Of a DNA stretch of 64,000 bases, positions 13,302 through 25,600 are shown piece after piece. The stretch comes from Trichoplax sp. H2. Its lineage: Eukaryota > Placozoa > Uniplacotomia > Trichoplacea. Under the pieces are notes generated by a model, which did not search any database, had not been told where the DNA came from, and saw only the letters and a list, made by a program, of their open reading frames with translations. Position 1 is the first letter of the stretch; every line of letters starts with the position of its first letter. The stretch covers positions 1 through 64,000 of the forward strand of contig NOWV01000141.1 in NCBI GenBank assembly GCA_003344405.1. Reading direction: 5' to 3'. Both the position numbers and the translations under genes were made by a program.

Positions 13302-15578
13302 TTTGAAAAAAGAAATTTTAGCTACAGTATAAGCTCAGCATTAAGCTGTAGATTAGTTGATGATCGATAAAGGTTTGCTTTCTAAGCTGTTTTTACAAAT
13401 GGATTTGCAACTCAATTCAATTCAATACTAACTAGCTGCAGGAAGAGACAACTCACTTTATCTCTAACTATCGAGCAATCGTTTGTTTCGCCAGCCTACA
13501 GTGAATTATCTCGTTTCAGAATATGCGAATAAACACTATTTACTCCCTGGAACTCAAACATTTAATTAGCATATCAAGCTGAATTTATAACGATGTAGGT
13601 AATTACTTGAGGATTAAGTTCGATGGTTGTTATGGAGACCAGCCTACATTCATTCTATACAACCTGCACAGATTTTATTACCTTTTTACGTTGTGAATTG
13701 GATTTCTTTGTGCCATAGCCATTGATCAATGATTATGCACTGAATAAATTCAATAAGGAATACTGCAATTCTAAAACTAAAACAGGTGTAGAATTTATTA
13801 TTATAAGCAAAGAGAATCTTATTATGCCCTATGAACTATCAAGTATAATTATCTTACGGCAGTAAGCATGTTTGTTCATGGATGACCTATAGACTAGTTT
13901 TCAAATGATTGCATACTATAAAAATCGTTGACTTTTGCGTTGATGATTTTGGATAGCTGTAAATTGGTATTACTTACGTAGATCTAGATATATTTGGCAT
14001 GTAAAGCTCAGGCTGACTAGAATAAAGACAAATGGATTACTTAACACTGACTACAATAATTACAAATAGCTATCCAGCGGCTAATAATGATGCTTTATTT
14101 GTAAAAAACAAAGAAATCAATAGAAGGGAAAATAGTCGAAATAGAGCCAATTAATTGCTACATTTCGTGCAAACTTTGATTCTAATAGCTCTTTGTAGCA
14201 ATTATGAGATTATTCATTATTGCCAATTATCAGTTTGACTATCGTAGTGGATATTAAAAACGTTTATTGGTAATATACCTTCCATGAATTTACTATCATA
14301 TTTAGGACTATATTAGAAAATTCTTGTATGATGAGAATAGTTTGCAATTGGTTATTTCTAACGATTGATAATAATATCGAAAAATCTTACCTTTCTTTCG
14401 TAAGTTTGTTATTAAGCATCCATAAGAGGTTATTACGATCGGAGGTTCAATAAAGTAACAGAAATAGACCTTCATAGTGATCAACTAACTAAGACACCTA
14501 CTCGAGGAATAATTCGTGTATACGCCCTGCAAATTGTAGAAGACAGAAGATAGTTATTGTAGATTAAACACAATCTAGCAACAGACGGTAATGTATTATG
14601 TTACTGTTGTAGTAGAAGTCCTGTAAAGTAGGAAAATAATAATTACTAACTGTCGCGACCAAAAATGTGATGCAGAAAACTACCTTAGTTTAGGTATAGT
14701 TAGTTCTATGGTAATGTCTTCTAACCGTTTTTAATCACTAAAAGCCTAGTGATATTACCTTAATTAGTTTATATACAAGAACTGCTTAACACAAAAAGAA
14801 CTTTATTAAAGAACTTTTGCTACAACCCCATCTATCTAACATTGTTAATAAATTATTAAGCTCTTTTATACTTTTTACAAGGCTAACTCGTATACGAATG
14901 ACAAGCAAAATACCTATAAAGTTGTTTAATTCCTATAATACTAATTTAATATGGGTTTACATCAAATAAAATCTTGTTATTAATGGATTTTTCACATACT
15001 CAGGTTATAATTAACATTTAGTATTATTATCTCACGTCAACCTTTATATATGTTATAACACTATGTTCAGTACTAACAGTTTCTATTAACAACATAATAT
15101 CTAGTTAATCATTCATAGTAAACAATTTCCCACAATTTACATCTTGATCATTATTCCATTAACAGTTTCGCAGACACAATTAACGCTAACAATTTTTCCA
15201 TGAACGGTCTTGTGACTCAATTTATTAGTAAATATTCCCGAAAATAATATAGCTTTCATCATTACAATATTAATCATACTGTAAAACTAATATAGCTTAT
15301 TAATTAATTATCAGATGACAGCATTTTCTTTTAGTAACTATCCGCAACTGTATCATGAGCTCGTCATGAAGCAGTGTTTATAGCCAACCTTATTTTAAGC
15401 AACTGGCCGAGTAAGGAAGATTAAAAGTATTTTTAAACTCTTGCCCTGCTGGAAATTGTATTGCAGTTCTCAATTTCGATTTGATAATTTCGAAAAGAAT
15501 CACTTTTAGCGACTGGTTAAAAAAATACTTGCAAGGTCTTTAAATGTTCTTCTATACTCTAAATTTCCTGTATCTGGT
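12506..15578. repeat. 5' block of TRPA-a, duplication copy A
   Basis: This block (intron-1 part, exon 1 and upstream flank) matches 15824-18461 at high identity, with a few percent of scattered substitutions. Three larger length differences were seen: 16 bases present only here in the intron repeats, about 760 bases (14624-15387) present only here, and about 338 bases present only in copy B. Upstream of exon 1 it should contain the TRPA-a promoter, but I found no TATA box or other diagnostic element. Confidence 0.85.
12551..12872. repeat. Three degenerate tandem copies of a ~110-base unit, intron 1 of TRPA-a
   Basis: Units start near 12551, 12661 and 12771. Each opens with a version of CATACTTCATCTA and ends near GAGATGAAGATCTT. 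They lie between exons 1 and 2 of TRPA-a. The same array recurs at about 15870-16180 in the duplicated 5' block, where the third unit has lost 16 bases. Confidence 0.8.
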
Positions 15579-15803
15579 TGTAATGTAACTTAGTATTGTG
15601 ATTGTAGACTGTTAGCCATGTGTAGTATAATGTACGGTAGATATTTATCCTAAAAGATATTTGGTAGCTGTAACTATAGACTGTAGTGGTAGAGACTCTA
15701 TGCTAGAGTACAGATGACTATATACAGTAAGCTGTTGAGTTACTAACATGGCTATAGGTAAAAATAGAACTGTAAATCATATATTAGGATATGGTTAATT
15801 CAT

Positions 15804-15823
15804 NNNNNNNNNNNNNNNNNNNN
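15804..15823. other. Assembly gap (20 N)
   Basis: Twenty N separating the two near-identical copies of the TRPA-a 5' block. Copy B begins on the base after the gap, a typical signature of a scaffolded haplotype or contig overlap. Confidence 0.99.
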
Positions 15824-18461
15824 AGACATCGTTATGATGATTGCATTGTAACGGCACATAATCCCTTTCACACTTCATCTATGGTAATCTAAACTAAAAT
15901 TAAAGCTACTCAATATTTGAATCACTTGCATCTCCAACATTACACAGAGATGAAGTATTTTTGTACCACAATAACTATCTCATACTTCATCTACACTTAT
16001 CTGAACTAGAATTAAAACACTTCAATATCTGAATGAATAGATCCCCAATATTATGAGAAATGAAGATCTTGTTGTGCCACAATATCCATCTCATACTTAA
16101 CTGAAATTAGAACTATTCAATATTCGAATCCATAGCATCTCTAATTTGATACAGAGATGAAGATCTTACGGATATTTAGCAATCCTTCCATTTGGGACAA
16201 TTGGAAGTAAAATTTCCCAAAATTTGATTGTCCAATAAATAATATTACAAAAGCATACTTGTATAACTTTGACAAGCCTTATACTCCTTTCAATTTAAAA
16301 TAACCGCTATATATCAAGTTAGTTTCAATGTCAGTATTCCATATTAGAGTATGTCTGAGCAGCTAGACTTACATCATATACGTCAATTCCGCTCATTTTA
16401 ACCATGGCTAAGTTTAAGCTTACTGATGATCCTACACCAATATTAGAAGTTTTTCTTTGACAAGCTCTGCCAGGTACTGAATTGAAGCTGCTAGAATGAT
16501 CAGTAATTCTCTTTTTAAAGGGCCGATAACACATAGTTGTTTCTTCTTCTTGATCATTATTGGCATTATCAGACATGGTATGGATCTTCTTTATTTTTGT
16601 CATATTGAAAAAAGAAATTTTAGCTACAGTATAAGTTCAGCATTAAGCTGTAGATTAGTTGATGATCGATAAAGGTTGGCTTTCCAAGCTGTTTTTACAA
16701 ATGGATTTGCAACTCAATTCAATTCAATACTAACTAGCTAGAGGAAACGACAATTCACTTTATCTCTAACTATCGAACAATCGTTTGTTTCGCCAGCCTA
16801 CAGTGAATTATCTCATTTCAGAAGATGCGAATAAACACTATTTACTCTCTGGAACTCAAAGATTTAATTAGCATATCAAGCCAAATTTATAACGATGTAG
16901 GTAATTACTTGATGAATAAGTTCGATGGTTGTTATGGAGACCAGCCTACATTCATTCTATAGAACCTGCACTGATTTTATTACCTTTTTAAGTAGTGAAT
17001 TGGATTTCTTTGTGCCATAACCATTGATCAATAATTATGCACTGAATAAATTCAATAAGGAATACTGCAATTCTAAAACTAAAACAGGTGTAGAGTTTAC
17101 TATTATAAGCAAAGAGAATCTTATTTTGCTCTATGAACTATCAAGTATAATTATCTTACGGCAGTAAGTATGTTTGTTCATGGATGAGCTATAGACTAGT
17201 TTTCAAATGGTTAATTGATCAAAAATATTGGATAAGGTTCCTACTGCAAAAGTACGCTTATAGGTTACGTTTTTATATATATAGATTAGAAGAGGGATTG
17301 TCACCCACACGAGTAATACCACTGTCTACTCTCTTCTAATGTGAGTGATCAACTAACTTACTAGCTACTTAGTCACCAACTAACTATGGAGAGATACAGT
17401 AAGTAAGACTAACAAATTCCTCACAAGTATAATAAGCGGCTTGATGTAAGATTAGTTTTATGAGTTTTACTCCTATTTATACCACGAGAGTGTAGTACCT
17501 TGTCGTATAAGATGAGGTTATCTAGTGCATAAAACATAAGAAACATTGCATACTATAAAAATCGTTGACTTTGCGTTGATGATTTTGGATAGCTGCAAAT
17601 TGGTATTACTTACGTAGATCTAGATACATTTGGCATGTAAAGCTCAGGCTGACTAGAATTAAGACAAATGGATTACTTAACACTAACTATAATAATTACA
17701 AATAGCTATCCAGCGGCTAACAATGATGCTTTTCTGTAAAAAACAAAGAAATCAATAGAAGTGAAAATAGTCGAAAAAGAGCCAATTAATTGCTACATTT
17801 CGTGCAAACTTTGATTCTAATAGCTATTTGTAGCAATTATGAGATTATTCATTATTGCCAATTAGCTGTTTGACTATCGTAGTGGATATTAAAAACGTTT
17901 ATTGGTAATATACCTTCCGTGAATTTACTATCATATTTAGGACTATATTAGAAAAATCTTGTATGTGACTCTCTTAAGTATGATGAGAATAGTTTGCAAT
18001 TGGTTATTTCTAACGATTGATAATTATATTGAAAAATCTTACTTTTCTTTCGCAAGTTTGTTCTTAAGCATTCATAAGAGGTTATTACGATCGGAGGTTC
18101 AATAAAGTGACAGAAATAGACCTTCAGAGCGATCAACTTACTAAGACACCTTCTCGAGGAATAATTCGAGTATACGCCCTGCAAATTGTAGAAGACGTAA
18201 GATAGTTATTGTAGGTTAAGCACCATCTAGCAACAGACGGTAGTGTATTATTTCACAGTTGTAGTGGAAGTTCTGTTTATTTTAATCAACTGGCCGAGCA
18301 AGGAAGATTTAAAATATTTTTAAACTCTTGCCTGCTGGAAATTGTATTAAAATTCTCAATTTCGATTTGATAATTTCGAAAAGAATCACTTTTAGCGACT
18401 GGTTAAAAAATACTTGCAAGGCCTTTAAATGCTCTTCTATCTCTAAATTTCCTGTATCTGG
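15824..18461. repeat. 5' block of TRPA-a, duplication copy B
   Basis: Near-identical second copy of 12506-15578. It carries its own exon 1 (16603-16373) and an extra segment of about 338 bases at about 17210-17547. That segment holds a 10-base inverted repeat, ATTAGAAGAG at 17285 and its complement at 17331. The copy ends near 18461, where similarity to copy A stops just after CCTGTATCTGGT. Confidence 0.85.
16373..16603 (-). CDS. Second copy of TRPA-a first exon (alternative first exon or haplotype duplicate)
   Basis: This encodes the same 77-residue N-terminus as 13301-13071, with a single difference in the coding part (Thr13 to Asn). The reading frame and the GAT|GTAAGT donor at its end are intact. 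No exons 2-25 follow it before copy A, so it is not a whole gene. If real, a transcript starting here could splice to exon 2 at 12033 in the same phase (0) and give an almost identical channel. If not, it is an uncollapsed allele placed next to its partner. The neighbouring 20-N gap favours the second reading. Confidence 0.7.
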
Positions 18462-18469
18462 TTTATTAA

Positions 18470-19617
18470 TTTATCAGATAGAACTATATGAATTTTATAT
18501 TGTAGAGTAGTTTGTAAATGGGAAAGTACGAGATATTAGTGATTGCATATAAATTTTTAAATTCGGCTTAGCGATTAACGGCAACAGAATATTAGTAAAT
18601 AAGCTTTAGATAACGTTGGTGAATGATCATTTCTATTTGCTATATGTGTTTTAGAAACAAGAAAAATTTACGATAGTTTTTAGATATGATGGCATTTTAT
18701 TCAAGTAAATTGCAATGCAGATAAATTGATTACTAAGATTGACTGATACAAGTCAGAATAATTACTCGGAAAAATCATCTTAAATAAACAGCAATATTCT
18801 TATAACGTATTCGCATATAGATATAAACCAGTGACATTTTACGGCAAAGAATCTCAAGTCATCACAAGACGAGCTGCATTATAGTTAAGGAGATTATTGT
18901 TTCAATACCCGTGCATATTTCGGATACATTTTAGATATTATAAACAAACACAATATCGAAACACTAGCGGTGAAATGGTTGCGATATGCGAAAATTTACT
19001 GTAATAATCAAACGTAAGACTAATCTTTTGGTGATACTAAGCAAAATATTAATCCAGAATCTTCGTGATTAGTTCAATGTGAGCTACAGCATGGTAACAA
19101 GACTATATACTTTGTAAACATGATAGTAATGGATAAAATGATAGTTTATAACAATAAGTGAAAAAAATAACACTGCAGTGGATGATTTCGGAACACAATG
19201 ATATTTGAAACTTAATATTATGTGGTTGAGAGAATAGGTTGTAAATGAAATACTGATCAATATCACATATTGTATTAAAGAAATGCTAAAATAAGAGCAT
19301 GATAATCTATTTTACAAAGATGGTTATAATAAGAATTGATTTAAACTGGTATTTAGCAGCATTAATAATGTATTTGTTGAACATATTCCATAAATGTTAT
19401 ATATTGTGCCAGTATACACGCATGTTGCAGATATTTATGCATTTTGTAAATTAATAGTCATCTTTACATTTTGATCAACTGATCCATCTCAGAATACTTA
19501 CAGCTTATTTTAAATTAAAATCGGTTAGAATAATCTTTATTCTCTCTACGTAAAAAAAAAGTTATAAGGCATACCCTAATGCAGATTAAAATAAAAGTAT
19601 TACTTTTTCAGATAGCA
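18470..19617. other. Spacer between TRPA-b 3' end and duplicated TRPA-a 5' block
   Basis: AT-rich, without an open frame I can assign. On the minus strand an AATAAA lies at 19541-19536, 77 bases past the TRPA-b stop, and is the likely polyadenylation signal of that gene. Nothing else was recognised. Confidence 0.5.
19536..19541 (-). terminator. Polyadenylation signal AATAAA of TRPA-b
   Basis: TTTATT on the plus strand reads AATAAA on the gene strand, 77 bases after the TRPA-b stop codon (19620-19618). It is the nearest canonical signal, assigned by position only. Confidence 0.5.
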
Positions 19618-22600
19618 TTAGCCGAAGGAATATTTTTCACTTCCATCGGCTTTAACTGCTTGTAAGACTTGATCAATCAGTTTTTTGGTTTCAGTGCGGT
19701 TGATATTGCCATGAAAGTTAATATCTGATTTCGCGTCTTCAATTAAATCTTTTAACCGACTTATTCTGAAGATAATTATAAAAAATTATATTTCATTAAT
19801 TATGATTTACTGAAAGTGCTTAAAACATAATAATTCTTACTCCGTTTGTTGCCTTAAAACCAGAGCTTTCAAATCTTTTAAATTAGTCTCCTGATCAGCT
19901 TCATTTTTATCTTCTTGAATGAATTTTAATTTGGCAGTTAAATTATGCCAAATTTGCTAAATTACATTATTTAAGAAAGGATAACATTTAAAGATTTTGT
20001 TAACTTTTTTAAGACATAAGCAGTAAAATGTCTACCTTTTGCGAATAGCTCGAGTGTTTATCTTTCCTGATAGTTAATCCTGGACTATGCATAATCTTTT
20101 TAATGAACATCGGATATGATTCGTATGATCCAATAATTAACTGAAAATGATTTTTAGCTTGGTTTAAGCTAGCTGTTTCTTTGACTTCATTTATATCACC
20201 GACGGCAAGACCAATCTATATATTGGATTTTAGGGCATATTTCTCAGTTAATTCAGCTACTATAATGAACTAGTATGCTCAACGACACATTAGCATTACA
20301 TCTTACTCATGTTTCGATGAAATTAGCATTTATAAAGGCTAGCTTATTTATAATTTGTTAGGTTTTCAAACATTATAATCTAAGAAATAATCCTTAATAC
20401 TAAAGGATATAACTCATTACGGCTTTACGACTATCTGAAAGAAAGGCTGTTAGTAACAAATCATATATATCAAAATAGATACTGATATAATCCTATAGAA
20501 GTCTAATAAACTAGACTAAAGAGTTATCTAGGATATATTATATCCTCATACAAAATGATTATGAAATTTAAGATTAAATCTAATCAATTACATGATAATT
20601 AACCCGCGCATAATATCTGAATTTCTTATTTCTATCAATAGAATTGCTCCATTAGCATTGGTAATAATTTTAAAGAATATATAATCTTTCTACATCTCAC
20701 CAGCAAGTTTGCAAATGCAATGTTAATAACAATAACCATAATTCCAAAAAGTAATAATTCAACTTTAAACCCAGCCAATCTTCCTGTACTACTTAAATGG
20801 CTGAAGGTATCGGCATAATTAATCTCTCCAGTCATCATGGTTAATACTGTAACTATTGCGATATCAAACCCACGGAATATTGTCTGTATCAGTAATAAAG
20901 AATTCATTTAATAAGTACAACTGCTACAATAGTGTGTTTCGATTTCTCAATGTATTGAGCTAGCGGTATCTTTTATATATTGCATCTATTACTATAACAG
21001 GAAAACATGGCTGAGAATGCGTGTTAATAATTTTCTTACCATATCGCTTAATATCATTGAAAAAGCAACAGCAAATGCGACCAGAAATAGTACAAAGACC
21101 ACTGAAGCTTTAAGAATGGTCATCATGGTGGCAAAAAACATTGATATGTATAGGCCTACACCAGGAAGACTAGAATGCAAGATTAACATCATTAAACCTA
21201 TACAGTAACAATCTAATCATTGCTTTATTGTAATCCTTAATATCATCCGTTAATTAAATGTACACACTACTCGTATATATACACGAAGCTGTATTACAGC
21301 TGTATGTATCTATTTAATACAGAGTTGGAAAAACATTACTTGAAGAAATAAATAAACCGTCATATTCTATATATCTTTATGGTTATTAGTACACTTAAAA
21401 CAGTTTTTTCTCTATTGGTAGAGTAATTTGTCTCATAACAGTGCATCTAGCAAACTATCGCGTTATACGTACTTTAATAAGTAAAGTTAACTGGCATCTG
21501 TTGTAGTAAAGGTACTTTTTTACATCCACTGAACAATAGCTTTACTTTCATAAAGCTATTTTAATGATTTGTATTATAAAGAATATGAATTCTAAGTCAG
21601 CCTTACTTTCTCAATATGTATATGATGTTGACAAATAAGCAAAGAACAAGAAGCGTTCCAATACGAATACTCCCATAATTAATCGGCTTATCGAATGGTA
21701 GAGCGTAAAGCAGACCAAAGATTGATATAAGCACTTCAAATAAAGTTTGTTTCAAGAAATAGAGGAAAATTCGCCGCTGAAAATAAGAAATTGTCAAGAA
21801 AATGCTATAATTAAAACACTTTAATTCTTCGTAAATGCTTTTTAATTCAAGTTTTATTTGGGACTTTCATGACAACTCTAAGCGCTGATGTTGATATGGG
21901 AAAAGAAGCCTAACGTTATTATTAGAGTTTGAATTAGCCCGAAGATATCAATACTCACTCCAGCCAAGAAAAAGTAGCTTAAGGTTGATAAAATTACCAT
22001 CACTGTAATAAATACAATAATGTTTCGAATAGGAACTCCGGGTTTGGCCTAATACAAAAAAAACGCAATAGATGTAATATACTGACTAGTATGCAACTGA
22101 TTTCCTCATCATTAAGGTAAGATATATCGACAATTTATATATCGAATTGGGGAAAAATGAATATAAAACAAGTTTCTATTTTATTACAAAGATTATCACC
22201 GATTTTATCGCAAACTTACTATTGAAACGTAGGAATTTGGAACACTTGAATTTTGCACAAAATTCACGAAATCTATAGTATTCATGCTAATAGGAATACC
22301 CAATCCAAATAAATAGAGAATATCTAACGCTATTTTACACGCGTATATAAGTTGAAGAGCTGCCTTCCTATGATTGCAGAGGAATGACAAATGATCAGTG
22401 TTTCTTTTTGTACTATGTAAACGATTATCATACTTAAATTTAATAATTTAAATAGGTCTGCTCGAAGTTTAATCTAATTAATTCGTATTACTGGCAATAA
22501 AGGAGATTTTGTATCATTTTTATGATTAATCTCAAAATACTATATCATACGAATAGATAGCTCTTTTATGAAACGTTAATGTTCTTATATACCATTTTGC

Positions 22601-25600
22601 ATATGCATAAGCGTTAATTAAAGGATGTTTCATCAGCCTAACACGATCAAGAGCGCAAATACTCTGCAATAGACAATGAGAAGATTGTTAAAGATAATGA
22701 CAGATCTTTCTCTACCTGCTACAAATTTCACAACTGAAAGCTAAAAATATCTCATGAGGTGCAACAGATACTTAATTTTGGTAGACAAGAGCTCATGAAT
22801 GTGACAGAATATAACTCTATAGTATTATGTCTATCTAAAGTAGAATGCCTATAAAGAGATTCTTACATTCAGTGCAATATATTTTTCCTTAACATCTTGT
22901 AAATGAGTATCTTCAGGTGATGATTCAAGGTGTGTAAAATCAAAAGCTACCTAAATTTAGAAAAATAGGAATTTAAAATAATTGTTGTCATCTTTACCAT
23001 TAAAATTATGCAAGTCAATTTATCGACCTTAAGAATATAAAATAGCTTGACATCAAATCTAAATTTATATGTAGCTAATTTACAGCTATCTAAACGCTAT
23101 TATTTAGAACTAATGCAGAGAAATTAATTAAATAAACGATTGATCTGATCCTTCTAGCTTGTGATAATAGCAACTAGATGGTATATACTCGTATATAACA
23201 ATCATACGAGTACGTTTCAGAAAATACTTTCTACCTGTTTCCATTCATCTTTACCATATTTGCTTTTCGTATATGTTATTGATTTGTCCATAACGGCCTG
23301 AATATAAATAAACCAGAAAATGAAATTAATGGGAAGTAGAGCCATAGGAAACAACCACAAGTAAAAGTATTAATGTATTGATATAATCGATTTAATTATT
23401 TTGTCTTGACTCCTAATATAGCTTAATATTTATATCTTTTGCTGATTACTGGTCTTAAATTCATAATTGTGAAAATAAAATGATTAATTTCATACATCAT
23501 TTTCGGAGCATCTCAAATTTATACCCTACAACACCACTAGTAGACCGTATACTCGATATAGCACTGTTTGATACTTACCTCTGCAACAAGGGGTAATCGT
23601 TCTATTAATCGTTTCATTGGATTATAGCCGTCAAATGATCTATTATCCATAACCCTATCCCAGCTAACATTTCATAAGGAAGTTATATTAACAAACTTAG
23701 AAATGATTCTTAATTTTAAATATATCCATATAGCTAAAGAAAATGAAATTTATTGTTTCAGCTTTAAAACAGTTCATATATTGGGAGTAGAATAATATAG
23801 TTCAATAAGTGCAAGAAATCGAGAACTTACAATCTTGTTTCAATTATAGCTAGGCCAATATCACTGTAGCGAAATTCACAAGCTATATCTAAACAGTTTT
23901 GGTCCTTATCATTTCTAACAGAAGGATCTGCACCTTTTTCCAGCAACAATTTAGCCGCTTCTATATGCCCTGACTCGCATGAAAGCACCAACGGCGTTTT
24001 CTAAGGTATAGAAATCATTTTAATGAACAAGAAAACGGGAATGTAAGTGTGATAATACTGTTACTGACGCATTCTTTCAAGCTGTACTTTTATTTAATTA
24101 ACGATAAACAGGAAGTATAACTGTGATAATGCTATCGTTGATACATTATTTTTTCGAGCTGTGCTGTAATTTTGATTTAAAGTTGATGTGGAGTTCTTCA
24201 AGCAGGATTGCAGACTAACACATTAAAGTAATTACTATCCTCTTGTGTAATAAACTTCGTTCAGTTAAATTGTAAATTGATATAATGTAATTTATAAGCT
24301 GCATATGAGTATATAAGAATAATAAGCTTTGTAATCACCTGACTACTATTTTAGTAAATAGGATTTAATAAATATTTCCTGCAATAGCTTATTTAAAAAC
24401 AATTGAGTCAGTATTGCTCTACTGAATTATAGTGGGAATTTCTCATCTTGTGCTGGATTACTTAAAGAATTGCCTTATTTTAGATAATTTAATTTAGCAT
24501 AACTTTCTTGGTTATCATTATTAATTGATATTATATTAATCTGGTCTGCATTGGTACCGCAATCCAGAATTATTCAATCCTCACCTTTCCTTCATTAAAA
24601 GCATCAACAATTGCTTCCTTTGATAGTAACAGTTGAACACTGCTGGCAAAACCATATTTTGCAGTATAGTGCAAAGGAGTCCAACCACAATTATCCCTAG
24701 TAAAGTAAAATAAGATGCCTCAAAGTGCTACCTCTATTGCCATAGTTTTAAAATCAAGTAAGTTCATTCGCGTTAATTTTAGCTTTATATTACACATTCA
24801 ATACGTATCCAAATAACATATTACATAGAGTTAGTCAAATATCCTACTTTGAATGAGCTATCATACACATAGTATTTTAATGTACATTTACCTAGTATTA
24901 ACATCAGCTCCATGTTTAATTAAATATTGTATAACTCGATTATTGCCGTTCTTTGCAGCTAAATGTAAAGGTCTCTGCCCAGTTGCGTTGCGTGAATTAA
25001 CATTAATAAACGGCATGTGATCGGTGATAATTTTAACCGTGTCGCGATGGTTATTTAATGCAGCTAAATGCAAGATGTTATTGCTATTGCTGTCTTCATG
25101 TTGCATAACAAATTCTTGAAATCGCAGAGCCATTTGCAATAATATCTGTACATTATTTAAAATATAATTGCAAGATTCTTAGTTTCTTAGTTGATGCTGT
25201 CGAATCATTTATATTTCATTCATTCAGGTATTCTCTAACAGAAGAACTTTAACATAGATTTTGATAGTATATATTCAAGAACTTATGTTAGCTACAATTA
25301 TTATTATCCTCTTACAGCTACAGATCCAGAGGATGCAGCTGTTAGTGGTGGAGTAAGCCCAAGTTTATCACGAACGTTGATGAGATCGATGCTACTGTGC
25401 TAAATGTTACAATGTAAAAAAATATTTACAATTTTGTTGCGCAACGTATCGATAATGCTATAAATCTAAAATCTCCAAACTTACTTCTATAACAGCCGTC
25501 AATGCACCTTTACAATATTTTTTTGCGATTAAATGAAGGCAGTTCCTGCCCTCTTGATCTCGTCCTTCAGTACTTGCACCATTTTGTAATAGAAATTCGA

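Noticed and set aside
17210-17547. Miniature transposon inserted in copy B of the TRPA-a 5' block
   Set aside because: No terminal inverted repeats at its ends and no clean target duplication; a microhomology deletion in copy A explains the difference equally well.
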